A stretch of DNA of 64,000 nt from Fusibacter_C sp942493125 (GCA_942493125.1 OW818667.1:2294001-2358000); one strand, 5' to 3'; positions 34,254 to 42,939 are shown, counted from the first letter of the stretch. Numbers and translations: made by a program. Notes: generated from the letters alone by a model not told the origin.

Positions 34254-34697
34254 ATGCTGAAGACTAGAAAAATGACACTAGAAGATGTGGATCGCGTCCA
34301 TGAGATAGAGGTGCAATCATTTCAAACGCCATGGACAAAAGAGGCTTTCCACAACGAAATCGTATCGAACACATTGGCCGAATATATCGTTTTGCTTTAT
34401 GAAGATCGTATCATCGGTTATGGTGGCATGTGGCTGATCGTAGATGAGATCCATATCACCAATGTCGCATTGGTAACAGATTTTAGAGGCAAAGGCTATA
34501 GCAAGGTCCTGATTCGCGCTTTAATTCAATATGGACAGGAGCGTCAGTTCAACCATATGACTTTAGAGGTGCGAGAGAGCAATCACGTCGCCATAGCACT
34601 CTACGAGCAATTTGGCTTTGTGAGTGTCGGCAAACGACCGAAGTATTATATAGACACTGGCGAAGATGCGCTGGTGATGTGGAAGGAATTAAAATGA
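34254..34697 (+). CDS. rimI: Ribosomal-protein alanine N-acetyltransferase RimI
   Basis: A GNAT-fold acetyltransferase of 147 residues. VTDFRGKGYSKVLIRALIQYG (about 75-95) is the acetyl-CoA pyrophosphate loop (Q/RxxGxG/A type) and LEVRESNHVAIALYEQFGFVSVG (about 103-125) the C-terminal core. It acetylates the N-terminus of S18 in E. coli. It starts one base after tsaB and overlaps tsaD. Confidence 0.92.
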   Translation: MLKTRKMTLEDVDRVHEIEVQSFQTPWTKEAFHNEIVSNTLAEYIVLLYEDRIIGYGGMWLIVDEIHITNVALVTDFRGKGYSKVLIRALIQYGQERQFNHMTLEVRESNHVAIALYEQFGFVSVGKRPKYYIDTGEDALVMWKELK

Positions 34698-35713
34698 ACG
34701 AAAAAATAATAACGCTCGCAATAGAAACATCATGTGATGAAACAGCATGTGCCATATTAGAAAATGGTCGAACCATTCTTTCAAACGAAGTATATACACA
34801 AATTGAAATCCATCAGAAATTCGGCGGCGTCGTTCCAGAGATTGCATCGAGGAATCACCTTGAAAAGATCTCAGAAATCATAGAAAAAGCGCTACGCGAT
34901 GCGAACATCACCTTTGAGGAAGTGGATCAAGTCGCAGTGACCTATGGGCCAGGGCTAGTCGGCGCGTTACTCGTCGGTCTTTCAACGGCAAAAGCATTGG
35001 CGTATGCGCTTGATAAGCCGTTGATACCTGTCAATCATATCGAAGGGCATGTTGCTGCAAACTACATCGCGCATCCAGAACTCAAACCACCGTTTGCCTG
35101 TTTGATCGTGTCTGGCGGTCATACACATCTTGTCGACGTAAAAGATTACGCCATATTTGAGATTATAGGTCGCACACGTGATGATGCAGCGGGCGAAGCT
35201 TTTGATAAAATTGCTAGAACACTTGGTTTAGGCTATCCAGGTGGACCGCTTATCGATAAGCTCGCAAAAGAAGGTAATGTGCATGCAATAGATTTTCCTA
35301 GGGCGATGCTTGAACATGATAGTCTCGACTTTAGTTTTAGCGGCTTAAAATCAGCTGTACTGAATTATCTGAACAGCTGTAAAATGAAAGGCATCACAAT
35401 CAATGTACCCGATGTGTGTGCGAGTTTTCAGCACGCCGTCGTGCAGGTTCTAAAGATAAAGGCACAGCAGGCTCTTGCACAGACCGGCTACGACACGCTG
35501 GTGCTCGCAGGTGGCGTTGCCGCCAATAGCTCATTGCGTGACGTGTTGGGTGAGATAGAAGGTATCAAGCTCTATTATCCACCTACCTTACTTTGTACAG
35601 ATAATGCCGCAATGATCGGGTGTGCTGGATATTATGCAGCAAAGGCGGGTCATGTTGGAACGCTGCTTACAAATGCTGTGCCAAATCTCAAAATCGGTGA
35701 ACAAAAATTCTAA
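34694..35713 (+). CDS. tsaD: tRNA N6-adenosine threonylcarbamoyltransferase TsaD
   Basis: Catalytic subunit that transfers threonylcarbamoyl to A37. 339 residues; the ASKHA phosphate loop LAIETSCDETACAI is at 8-21, VTYGPGLVGALLVGLSTAKA follows around 78-97, and the metal-binding HIEGHVAANY is at about 112-121. Later motifs are CLIVSGGHTHL and AGGVAANSSLR. ATG 34694 overlaps the rimI stop by 4 bp and has GGAAGGA upstream; an earlier GTG lies inside rimI. Confidence 0.96.
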   Translation: MNEKIITLAIETSCDETACAILENGRTILSNEVYTQIEIHQKFGGVVPEIASRNHLEKISEIIEKALRDANITFEEVDQVAVTYGPGLVGALLVGLSTAKALAYALDKPLIPVNHIEGHVAANYIAHPELKPPFACLIVSGGHTHLVDVKDYAIFEIIGRTRDDAAGEAFDKIARTLGLGYPGGPLIDKLAKEGNVHAIDFPRAMLEHDSLDFSFSGLKSAVLNYLNSCKMKGITINVPDVCASFQHAVVQVLKIKAQQALAQTGYDTLVLAGGVAANSSLRDVLGEIEGIKLYYPPTLLCTDNAAMIGCAGYYAAKAGHVGTLLTNAVPNLKIGEQKF

Positions 35714-35766
35714 GTTTTCTGACTCGTAAACAGCATGTGACTTAAATATAATGATAGAAGCATAAA

Positions 35767-35796
35767 AAATGGGACTCACGTCCCATTTACTTTTTT
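35767..35796 (+). terminator. Terminator after tsaD
   Basis: AAATGGGAC (35767-35775), loop TCAC, GTCCCATTT (35780-35788), then AC and six Ts. Confidence 0.88.
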
Positions 35797-35882
35797 GCCA
35801 TAAAATATTGATAAATTTTACTAAAACTGATTATGTAAACCGAATGTGTATAAAGATATTCATGTACTAAAATCAGTACATT

Positions 35883-35996
35883 TGTGGATAAAATTGTGGA
35901 TACTGTGGAGCATTAACGAATATCCCAATTCCGTTCTGGATGAGTTGTGGACAAACCTGTGTAAAATAGTGGATAACTCAAGTTTTGTGTGGATTA
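35883..35996 (+). repeat. Cluster of six DnaA-box-like 9-mers in a 516-bp gene-free region
   Basis: All are in one orientation relative to TGTGGATAA: 35883 (exact), 35895 (TGTGGATAC), 35904 (TGTGGAGCA, two mismatches), 35946 (TGTGGACAA), 35968 (AGTGGATAA), 35988 (TGTGGATTA). Offsets 0, 12, 21, 63, 85 and 105 fall near multiples of the helical repeat. An AT-only-rich stretch follows (36001-36020). The rest of 35714-36229 holds only two terminators and a GGAAATTGCAT motif; no coding frame looks real. Confidence 0.7.
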
Positions 35997-36115
35997 AATG
36001 TATTATATACAAATATATAGATGAAAATGCATAATTATTATTCAGATTATCGGTTACCATAATAAAATGAGTGTTGCCAAAAAAATGCGTGTTGACCAAA
36101 ATAAAATGAACGAAT

Positions 36116-36144
36116 AAAAAAAATGAGCCTGATTTCAGACTCAT
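36116..36144 (-). terminator. Minus-strand terminator after the ACP gene
   Basis: On the minus strand ATGAGTCTGA pairs with TCAGGCTCAT (one mismatch) and is followed by eight Ts. Confidence 0.82.
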
Positions 36145-36229
36145 CCTATTATGGAATGATGCAATTTCCTATTTATTGAGATTTTACGATTTTTACCTTG
36201 TAGATTGGTTTTCAATTGCGATATAGAAT

Positions 36230-36463
36230 TTAGCCTTCAATACCTAAAGTGTTCAAGTAATTCATAATATCGGCAATAGACATAAATTGTTCAGCAACAT
36301 CATCTGGAATTTCAATTTCAAATTCATCTTCAATGGCCATAATGATTTCTACAGCATCTATTGAATCGATGTCCATGCTATCAAACGATGTGTCTTGTTT
36401 AATATCACTTGGATCGATGACACTCAATTGCTCAACGATTATTGCCTTTATTTTCTTAAACAT
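36230..36463 (-). CDS. Acyl carrier protein (stand-alone)
   Basis: A 77-residue acidic four-helix carrier. The phosphopantetheine serine is in the motif DSIDAVEI (about residues 33-40). RBS AGGAGG lies 6 bp before ATG 36463. No fatty-acid synthesis genes are adjacent, so whether it serves fatty-acid synthesis or a special pathway cannot be read from context. It follows the ABC-F gene on the same strand with a 120-bp gap. Confidence 0.9.
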   Translation of the reverse strand: MFKKIKAIIVEQLSVIDPSDIKQDTSFDSMDIDSIDAVEIIMAIEDEFEIEIPDDVAEQFMSIADIMNYLNTLGIEG

Positions 36464-36583
36464 AGGTTCCTCCTAAAATTGTGAAAAGTGCGAAATAGTT
36501 CGCTAACTAGTTTTAATTATAATGAAAAAATGAAATTTGTCTACCTAGTTTTTAGTTATTTTGAACTAGGACTTTTGAACAAA

Positions 36584-38488
36584 TTATAATAAGTCTAACA
36601 ATTCATCCATTTCCAAGTAGAGCACTTCAATTTCTTCCTTAAGCTTCTGAATCTGCTGTTGTGTTTTAAGTGCCAATGCATGATCAAGATAAACAGCCGG
36701 TTCGCACAGTTCGAGTTCCAGCTTATGAAGTTGCTCTTCAGATGTCGTGATTGTTTGTTCAAGTTCAGAAAGTGCGAGCTTTTGCTTTTTAACTTCACCT
36801 TTTTTTTCTTTTTCTTTTCGTGCAATTTCTTTTTGTTTCGTTTTAGTCAGTTCGGGTTCCTGTGGCAAATCGACATTTAAAGCATTCAGTTCAACCAGCT
36901 TCTGCTGATAATAATCGTAATTGCCCCAATAAACGTCAACGCCTTCAGGTGAAAGCTCAAAGATTTTCGTGCAGATCTTGTTTAAAAAGTAACGGTCATG
37001 CGAAATCGTCATCATCGTGCCATCATAATTGAGGAGTGCTTCTTCCAGCGTCTCTTTTGAATAGATGTCCAAGTGGTTCGTTGGTTCATCTAGAAAAAGG
37101 AGATTGGAAGCAGATAGCATGAGCTTAAGTAGGGAAACCCGTCCACGCTCGCCACCACTCAATTGATTGATTTTCTTTTCGATGTCGTCACCACTGAATA
37201 AAAACGCACCAAGCAAACTACGTACTTCAGTCAGCGTAAGCTTTGGGTTGTCATCGTGAATCTCTTCCAAAACCGTGTTGTCCAAGTTGAGGGTATTGAG
37301 CTCTTGGTCGTAGTAACCAGGAATAATATGATGCCCCCATAATAGCTCACCGGTTTCTACGTCAATTGAGCCTAAGAGCATCTTAAATAGTGTGGTTTTA
37401 CCTACGCCGTTTGGACCGATGAGACCGATTCGATCGCCTTTGTAGATTTCAAAATTGACGCCACTGAATATGGTTTTATCGCCATATGCCTTAGCCAAAT
37501 CACGGGCGACTAGAACGTCTTTACCACTTTTGACGCCTGTTTTCAAATCGATTTTAAAGTGGGCATTGAAGAGCTTCGGTTGTTCGACGAGCTCCATGTG
37601 CGCAAGACGCTTTTCTCTGGATCGTGCGCGCTTTGCCAATTTTTCAGTACCGCGTTCTTTAAATTTTCTAACGAGCGTTTCTTGTTTTACAAGTTCTCTT
37701 TGTTGTGTCTCATACTTCTTAAGTTCCGCTTCAAAGATTGCTTTTTTTTGAATCATGAACTGCGTATAGTTACCGTTGTAAGCAGTAAGCTCACAGTCTT
37801 CGATTTCAAAGATGCGCGTCGTGATTTGGTCCAAAAAGTATCTGTCGTGCGAAATCATGACGATCGTTCCAGGATAATCGTGCAAAAATCCCTCGAGCCA
37901 TTTGATGGCGGCGATGTCGAGGTGATTGGTGGGTTCGTCCAGAAAGAGAATATCAGGTTTTTTAAGCAATAGTCTCGCTACGCCTACGCGTGACTTCTGC
38001 CCACCACTGAGCTGATTGATTGGCCTATTGTACTCAGCTTCAGTAAAACCAAGCCCTGAAAGGACGCCTCGTATTCTACTGCTGATGGAATAACCGTCAA
38101 GTTGGTCAAATTTTTCTTGAAGATGGCTATAGGTATCTAATATTGAATCGCTATGATCATCCTGCATCTGTACTTCTATCGCCCTGAGTTGTTGCTCGAT
38201 TGCATAAATATCAGAGAAGACCTCTTCACAATAATCGTAAGCAGAATGCGAAATGTCAAGATTGGTATTCTGTTCAAGATAGCCGATTGTCATCTCACGC
38301 GCTATGAAAAGCTCGCCAGAATCTTTTGATTCAATACCCATAAGGATTTTCATGAGCGTTGTTTTGCCAGCACCATTGACGCCAATAAGGCCGATCTTAT
38401 CTTTGGCATTGACTGTAAATCCCACATCTTCTAAAATTGGTTTAACACCGAAGGTTTTGTTCACTCCGGTACAGGAAAGTGCTATCAT
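36584..38488 (-). CDS. ABC-F family ATPase (YdiF-like translation factor)
   Basis: A 634-residue protein with two ABC ATPase domains and no membrane segments. Walker A motifs are GVNGAGKTTL (about 38-47) and GPNGVGKTTL (about 358-367), with signatures LSGGQKSRV and LSGGERGRV and Walker B LFLDEPTNHLD in both. The linker between the domains is charged and helical, and the C-terminus is a coiled coil (KEIARKEKEKKGEVKKQK). ABC-F proteins act on the ribosome. In B. subtilis ydiF lies between tsaD and rex; here it is between them but inverted. RBS AGAGG before ATG 38488. Confidence 0.92.
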   Translation of the reverse strand: MIALSCTGVNKTFGVKPILEDVGFTVNAKDKIGLIGVNGAGKTTLMKILMGIESKDSGELFIAREMTIGYLEQNTNLDISHSAYDYCEEVFSDIYAIEQQLRAIEVQMQDDHSDSILDTYSHLQEKFDQLDGYSISSRIRGVLSGLGFTEAEYNRPINQLSGGQKSRVGVARLLLKKPDILFLDEPTNHLDIAAIKWLEGFLHDYPGTIVMISHDRYFLDQITTRIFEIEDCELTAYNGNYTQFMIQKKAIFEAELKKYETQQRELVKQETLVRKFKERGTEKLAKRARSREKRLAHMELVEQPKLFNAHFKIDLKTGVKSGKDVLVARDLAKAYGDKTIFSGVNFEIYKGDRIGLIGPNGVGKTTLFKMLLGSIDVETGELLWGHHIIPGYYDQELNTLNLDNTVLEEIHDDNPKLTLTEVRSLLGAFLFSGDDIEKKINQLSGGERGRVSLLKLMLSASNLLFLDEPTNHLDIYSKETLEEALLNYDGTMMTISHDRYFLNKICTKIFELSPEGVDVYWGNYDYYQQKLVELNALNVDLPQEPELTKTKQKEIARKEKEKKGEVKKQKLALSELEQTITTSEEQLHKLELELCEPAVYLDHALALKTQQQIQKLKEEIEVLYLEMDELLDLL

Positions 38489-38642
38489 AAGAACCTCTTT
38501 TTATATTAGGAAATCGCATATTCCAATTTATTTGTATTTTTTACATGTAAATTCCATATAAATTTATCAAAATGGATGTAAGTCACTAGATATTATAACG
38601 TAAATCATATAAAATAAAAAGAGATTCGAGCGTCTAAATGTC

Positions 38643-38660
38643 TTGTTAAGTATTTGACAG
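38643..38660. promoter_or_regulatory. Candidate Rex operator overlapping the rex promoter
   Basis: TTGTTAA-GTAT-TTGACAG. The left half matches the Rex consensus half-site exactly and the right half (TTAACAA) in five of seven positions. It covers the -35, fitting autorepression. Confidence 0.55.
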
Positions 38661-38683
38661 TCTTTCGTTTGAAGTGGTATAAT
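38654..38683 (+). promoter_or_regulatory. Sigma-A promoter of rex
   Basis: TTGACA (38654-38659), 18-bp spacer, TATAAT (38678-38683): both hexamers are consensus. Confidence 0.88.
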
Positions 38684-38716
38684 TCAATATAATAGTTTTT
38701 ACAATGAGGTGAAAAA

Positions 38717-39352
38717 ATGAAGGATAAGAATATCTCGGTTGCAGTAATTAGACGGTTACCAAAATACCACCGTTATTTAAAAGAAATGCTGGACAATGAT
38801 ATAAAGAGAATCTCATCAAAAGAACTTAGTAAAATGATCGGCTTCACAGCTTCTCAGATCAGACAGGATCTCAACAATTTCGGAGGCTTTGGCCAGCAAG
38901 GATACGGCTATAACGTCGAGGATCTTTATAACGAAATAGGTAAAATTCTTGGTTTGACAAGAGAATACAATGTCGCCATAGTTGGAGCGGGAAATCTTGG
39001 ACAAGCACTCGCAAATTACTCAAGCTTTGATAAGCTTGGTTTTAAATTGCAAGCTATGTTCGATGTCAATCCAAAATTGATCGGTTTAAAAATCAACAAT
39101 GTCAAAGTGCTCGATATGGATCAATTTGAAGATTTTGTTAAATCAAACAATGTTGAAATCGTCTACATATGTACAAGCAGAGATGGCGCACAAAACGTTG
39201 CTGATAAGATTCAAAAGACTGGTGTCAGAGCAATTTGGAATTTTGCACCCGTAGATTTGAAAATTAAGCCTGGTGTTATTGTGGAAAACATTCATTTGAT
39301 TGACAACTTACTCACAGTTTCCTATTTCTTAAAAGAAAAGATTGAAAAGTAG
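38717..39352 (+). CDS. rex: Redox-sensing transcriptional repressor Rex
   Basis: Represses fermentative genes until NADH rises. 211 residues; N-terminal winged helix (VIRRLPKYHRYLKEMLDNDI, SSKELSKMIGFTASQIRQDLNNFGGFGQQGYGY, about 8-65) and C-terminal Rossmann fold (VAIVGAGNLGQALANYS, about 83-99). RBS GAGGTG before ATG. The adjacent thiolase is a classic Rex target in clostridia. Confidence 0.96.
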   Translation: MKDKNISVAVIRRLPKYHRYLKEMLDNDIKRISSKELSKMIGFTASQIRQDLNNFGGFGQQGYGYNVEDLYNEIGKILGLTREYNVAIVGAGNLGQALANYSSFDKLGFKLQAMFDVNPKLIGLKINNVKVLDMDQFEDFVKSNNVEIVYICTSRDGAQNVADKIQKTGVRAIWNFAPVDLKIKPGVIVENIHLIDNLLTVSYFLKEKIEK

Positions 39353-39392
39353 TCAAATTTTTTTGTTCGATAAAAAAAACAAACAAGTTAGT

Positions 39393-39423
39393 GGGATAAG
39401 GGATGACCTTATTCCTTTTTTTT
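39393..39423 (+). terminator. Terminator of rex
   Basis: GGGATAAGG (39393-39401), loop GATGA, CCTTATTCC (39407-39415), eight Ts. Confidence 0.9.
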
Positions 39424-39478
39424 GTTAAAATGTAAGATAGGGATAACAGAGATTTTAAAAAATACAGGGAGGTTTAAA

Positions 39479-40657
39479 ATGAAAGAAGTTGTTATAGTTA
39501 GTGCAGTACGTACAGCGATTGGTTCATTTGGCGGCACACTTAAAGATATTACGCCAGCGGAACTCGGTGCAACTGTCATAAAAGGTGCGCTTGAGAAGAT
39601 CAATCTCGCACCTGAACAAGTTGAAGAAGTCATTTTAGGTTCAGTGATTCAAGCTGGTTATGGCCAAGGCGTTGCACGTCAGGCATGGGTAAAAAATGGA
39701 TATCCAGTTGAAATACCATGTACGACGATCAACATGATCTGTGGTTCAGGACTTAAAGCGGTATCTTTGGCTTATCAAGCTATCGTATCAGGAGATACCG
39801 ACGTCATCATCGCTGGTGGTACAGAAAATATGAGTATGGCGCCATATGTTATCAAAAGCGGTAGATGGGGACAAAGAATGGGTAACGGAGAACTCTATGA
39901 CACTATGGTCATGGATGGCTTGTGGGATGCATTCAACAACTACCACATGGGTGTAACGGCAGAAAACGTTGCAACAAAGTGGGACATAACAAGAGAAGAA
40001 CAAGACGAGCTTGCGTATCATTCACAGAGAAAAGCAGCTGAAGCCAGATTATCAGGAAGATTCAAAGACGAAATCATCCCAGTGATGATTCCAAATAGAA
40101 AAGGTGATCCGACACGTTTTGAAGACGATGAATATATAAAAGAGACGACACCAGAAAAGTTAGCGGCACTTAGACCTGCATTTAAAAAAGAAGGCGGTAC
40201 GGTAACAGCTGGTAACGCATCAGGTATCAACGATGGCGCATCAGTCGTCGTGCTTATGAGTAAAGAAAAAGCAGATGAACTCGGACTCAAACCACTTTGT
40301 ACGATCGTATCGCACGCATCAGCAGGTGTGGATCCTAAGATAATGGGTATTGGACCTGTTCCAGCTACTAAAAAAGCACTAGCAAAAGCTGGCCTTACAG
40401 TAGAAGATCTAAGTTTGATTGAAGCAAATGAGGCGTTTGCCGCACAAGCACTTGCTGTTGGCAAGGAACTTGGCTTCAATAAGGAAATCGTCAATGTAAA
40501 TGGTGGCGCAATCGCACTTGGTCATCCAATTGGCGCATCTGGTAACAGAATTCTTGTCACATTGATTCATGAACTCATCAAGCGCGATGGCAAATACGGC
40601 TTAGCGACACTTTGTATCGGTGGCGGTATGGGTGAAGCTATCATTATCAAAAGATAG
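39479..40657 (+). CDS. thlA: Acetyl-CoA C-acetyltransferase (thiolase)
   Basis: Condenses two acetyl-CoA to acetoacetyl-CoA, the entry to butyrate-type fermentation, or runs in reverse. 392 residues, with nucleophile C88 in NMICGSGLKA, LIEANEAFAAQ around 312-322, catalytic His in GGAIALGHPIGASGNRI and Cys in CIGGGMG near the C-terminus. ATG 39479 has GGGAGG 8 bp upstream; an earlier in-frame ATG at 39422 sits in the rex terminator. No hbd/crt genes adjoin it. Confidence 0.95.
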   Translation: MKEVVIVSAVRTAIGSFGGTLKDITPAELGATVIKGALEKINLAPEQVEEVILGSVIQAGYGQGVARQAWVKNGYPVEIPCTTINMICGSGLKAVSLAYQAIVSGDTDVIIAGGTENMSMAPYVIKSGRWGQRMGNGELYDTMVMDGLWDAFNNYHMGVTAENVATKWDITREEQDELAYHSQRKAAEARLSGRFKDEIIPVMIPNRKGDPTRFEDDEYIKETTPEKLAALRPAFKKEGGTVTAGNASGINDGASVVVLMSKEKADELGLKPLCTIVSHASAGVDPKIMGIGPVPATKKALAKAGLTVEDLSLIEANEAFAAQALAVGKELGFNKEIVNVNGGAIALGHPIGASGNRILVTLIHELIKRDGKYGLATLCIGGGMGEAIIIKR

Positions 40658-40710
40658 TATTATGCAATTTCCTTTTATGCAACTTCCTCAGATGAGGTTA
40701 AGGGGTGCGT

Positions 40711-41163
40711 ATGGCAAATTATACGCGTGAAATCGCGCATATGTTGGATCGTCTGAACATAAAGACAGTGTCACAAGATAAAGAGGGTTACTTCAGAAAT
40801 CACCTAAAAGTAAAAATCAATTTGTTAGAGATGCTTATGATCAAGCAGATTGGCGAGCATGGTGAAATCAGATTAAATCAACTTATCAAAGTGATGGAAG
40901 TCGATCGCAACCTCGTGACGACAACCCTTAAAAGATTGATTGGCCTTAAATTGCTGCAAAAAAAACCGGATGGTATAGATGGGAGAGGTCAAATCATTTC
41001 GATGTTGCCATTGGGTAGGGAACTTTATCAAGACTTGCTCAAAGAACAGCAGCTCGAACTGGATTTTATTTTAAATGACGTAACCATCAACGAAGAAAAA
41101 ACGATTCTTAAGTTTATCAGTAAAATGGTACAAGTCCATACGGATAAATACGAAATTAAATAA
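40711..41163 (+). CDS. MarR-family transcriptional regulator
   Basis: A 150-residue winged-helix protein: IKQIGEHGEIRLNQLIKVMEVDRNLVTTTLKRLIGLKLLQKKPDGIDGRGQIISMLPLG (about 47-105) shows helix-turn-helix and wing. ATG 40711 with AAGGGG 6 bp upstream; GTG 40705 is less likely. Target unknown; the antiporter downstream is separated by a terminator. Two ATGCAAYTTCC motifs lie between the thiolase and this gene. Confidence 0.85.
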   Translation: MANYTREIAHMLDRLNIKTVSQDKEGYFRNHLKVKINLLEMLMIKQIGEHGEIRLNQLIKVMEVDRNLVTTTLKRLIGLKLLQKKPDGIDGRGQIISMLPLGRELYQDLLKEQQLELDFILNDVTINEEKTILKFISKMVQVHTDKYEIK

Positions 41164-41182
41164 CGGATTTCAAATGATTTTT

Positions 41183-41217
41183 AAAGCGGCGTTCAATTTG
41201 TGAACGCCGCTTTTTTT
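41183..41217 (+). terminator. Terminator of the marR-type gene
   Basis: AAAGCGGCGTTCA (41183-41195), loop ATTTG, TGAACGCCGCTTT (41201-41213), T-run. Confidence 0.95.
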
Positions 41218-41266
41218 GCAGGTTTAATAAAGAATTATTGCAAAAAAAAAATTTGCGAGGGCAATT

Positions 41267-41284
41267 TTGTTAAGTTGTTAATAA
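41267..41284. promoter_or_regulatory. Candidate Rex operator upstream of the antiporter
   Basis: TTGTTAA-GTTG-TTAATAA matches the TTGTTAA-N4-TTAACAA Rex consensus with one mismatch. It lies 100 bp before the antiporter start. Confidence 0.5.
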
Positions 41285-41385
41285 TTAGACATGGAAAAGA
41301 AGCCAAATTTCAAAAATATCTCTTGATGTTATGAAATTAAAGGCGTACAATCAAGCTTGCTTATATTTGTGGTAATGGAGGAATT

Positions 41386-42612
41386 ATGGATAATACGATT
41401 ATTCAATCAGCCGATCAACTTATGCAACTTGTCGGATTGGTTATTTTAGCAGGACTAATATTCACGAAAATCAGTCATATAGTGAAGTTGCCAGATGTGG
41501 TACTTTATATTTTTGCAGGGATTTTACTGGGACCAAACATACTGAACTGGGTCAATATCAGCACGTACCCTGTGGAAAATCAGTTAATCCTTTCGTTTGG
41601 CGCTGCCTATATTTTATATGATGGTGGACGAGAGATTGATTTGAAGATACTCAATAAAGTAAAAGTTTCAGTTGGCTTGTTATCGACGGTAGGCGTCTTT
41701 ATTTCGACAATCATCGTAGGTGTATGCGCAAAAATCGTCTTTGATATCCCTTTGGAATATGCATTGCTCATGGGTTCAGTTATCGCATCAACGGATCCTT
41801 CTGTTTTGGTGCCACTCTTTAAGAAAATGAAAATCAGCAACAAATTGAAACAGACGATCATCTCAGAATCTGCTTTCAACGATGCGGCAGGTGCCGTTGT
41901 GACGTTCTCGATCCTTGGCGTAATCATGGGTGGTGAATTCTCGGTTTCTGAAAGCATGTTAGAGCTATTCAAAACAATAACAGGTGGCTTGTTCGTAGGT
42001 GCGACAATCGGATATTTGACGCATTTACTCATCGATGAAAAAAAGAAGGGGCTACTCAAAGACCATACTGCCGAGCTGATATTGGTATCGGTCATTGGAG
42101 CGTATCTGATCGCCAATCATTTTGGGTTTAGCGGATTCATGGCTGTCTTTATTGTAGGGATGTTCTGTGGGAATAAAAAAATGTTTGACTTCTGGATCCC
42201 AGAAGAGTCATTTCAGACGCATTTGCGCTTTAAAGAAATTCTTACAATCATTCTAAGAATGATGATCTTTGTATTGTTAGGCACACACCTTGATTTTCAA
42301 AATCTGCTTGCCAACTTATGGCCAACGCTGATCATCGTCGGTGTTTTGATTTTTATAGCGAGACCGATATCAGTCATATTTTGTGTTATCGGTGATAAAA
42401 AGGCACAGTGGACATGGAAAGAAATCGTCTATATGATGTGGGTACGTGAAACCGGTGTTATTCCTGCGGCACTTGCCGGTATGCTCATGACTTCTGGTGT
42501 CCTTCACGCTGACATCATATCGTCCGTAACATTTGCCACGATTCTAGTGACACTCACATTCCAAGCGAGCACCTCGGGATTCCTCGCTAAAATTTTGAAA
42601 TTGGAAGAGTAA
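41386..42612 (+). CDS. Cation:proton antiporter (CPA1/NhaP-like)
   Basis: A 408-residue integral membrane protein with about 12 hydrophobic segments. The signature IASTDPSVLVPLF around residues 137-149 and SESAFNDAAGAVVTFS around 163-178 carry the acidic residues of CPA1 exchangers. It exchanges Na+ or K+ for protons across the membrane; the ion is not predictable here. RBS GGAGGA before ATG 41386. No KTN/TrkA regulatory domain is attached. Monocistronic. Confidence 0.87.
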   Translation: MDNTIIQSADQLMQLVGLVILAGLIFTKISHIVKLPDVVLYIFAGILLGPNILNWVNISTYPVENQLILSFGAAYILYDGGREIDLKILNKVKVSVGLLSTVGVFISTIIVGVCAKIVFDIPLEYALLMGSVIASTDPSVLVPLFKKMKISNKLKQTIISESAFNDAAGAVVTFSILGVIMGGEFSVSESMLELFKTITGGLFVGATIGYLTHLLIDEKKKGLLKDHTAELILVSVIGAYLIANHFGFSGFMAVFIVGMFCGNKKMFDFWIPEESFQTHLRFKEILTIILRMMIFVLLGTHLDFQNLLANLWPTLIIVGVLIFIARPISVIFCVIGDKKAQWTWKEIVYMMWVRETGVIPAALAGMLMTSGVLHADIISSVTFATILVTLTFQASTSGFLAKILKLEE

Positions 42613-42656
42613 AAATAGTGCATATAAATTAAACTATATTATAGAAGAAAAATAAA

Positions 42657-42684
42657 AAAGGGACTTCCATTTGGAAGTCCCTTT
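42657..42684. terminator. Bidirectional terminator between antiporter and ferredoxin
   Basis: AAAGGGACTTCC (42657-42668), loop ATTT, GGAAGTCCCTTT (42673-42684). The T-run is longer on the minus strand (serving the ferredoxin gene) than on the plus strand. Confidence 0.88.
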
Positions 42685-42695
42685 AAGTTTAATTA

Positions 42696-42860
42696 TTATT
42701 CAGGTTGTGGTGCGTCAACTGGACAAACGTTAGCGCAAGCGCCACAATCGATACAGTCAGCGTTGATTACGTAGATGCTGTCACCAGCTGAAATTGCGTT
42801 TACTGGACATTCTGGCTCACAAGCGCCACATGAAATACAAGAATCGTTAATTACGTACAT
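42696..42860 (-). CDS. 2[4Fe-4S] ferredoxin
   Basis: A 54-residue minus-strand gene. ATG at 42860 is preceded by GGGAGG. The product MYVINDSCISCGACEPECPV continues to a second cluster CIDCGACANVCPV; all eight cysteines of two CxxCxxCxxxCP motifs are present. It is the low-potential electron carrier typical of clostridial metabolism (pyruvate:ferredoxin oxidoreductase, hydrogenase, Rnf). It shares a terminator with the antiporter and diverges from gdhA. Confidence 0.95.
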   Translation of the reverse strand: MYVINDSCISCGACEPECPVNAISAGDSIYVINADCIDCGACANVCPVDAPQPE

Positions 42861-42900
42861 AATAGAACCTCCCAATTTAAATTAAGTGTGAAAAACCTTT

Positions 42901-42932
42901 GAAATTACATCGGATAAAGATGATGCAATTTC
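42901..42932. repeat. Inverted pair of GAAATTGCATC motifs in the ferredoxin leader
   Basis: GAAATTACATC (42901-42911) and GATGATGCAATTTC (42919-42932) form an imperfect hairpin from two facing copies of the dispersed intergenic motif. Confidence 0.55.
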
Positions 42933-42939
42933 ATACCTC

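Noticed and set aside
35846..36034. 62-codon open frame across the DnaA-box cluster
   Set aside because: No RBS; the Trp-rich product is a by-product of repeated TGTGGAT sequences.
35714..36229. Replication origin (oriC)
   Set aside because: DnaA boxes are present, but dnaA, dnaN, rpmH or gyrase genes are absent and I cannot compute GC skew; kept only as a DnaA-box cluster.
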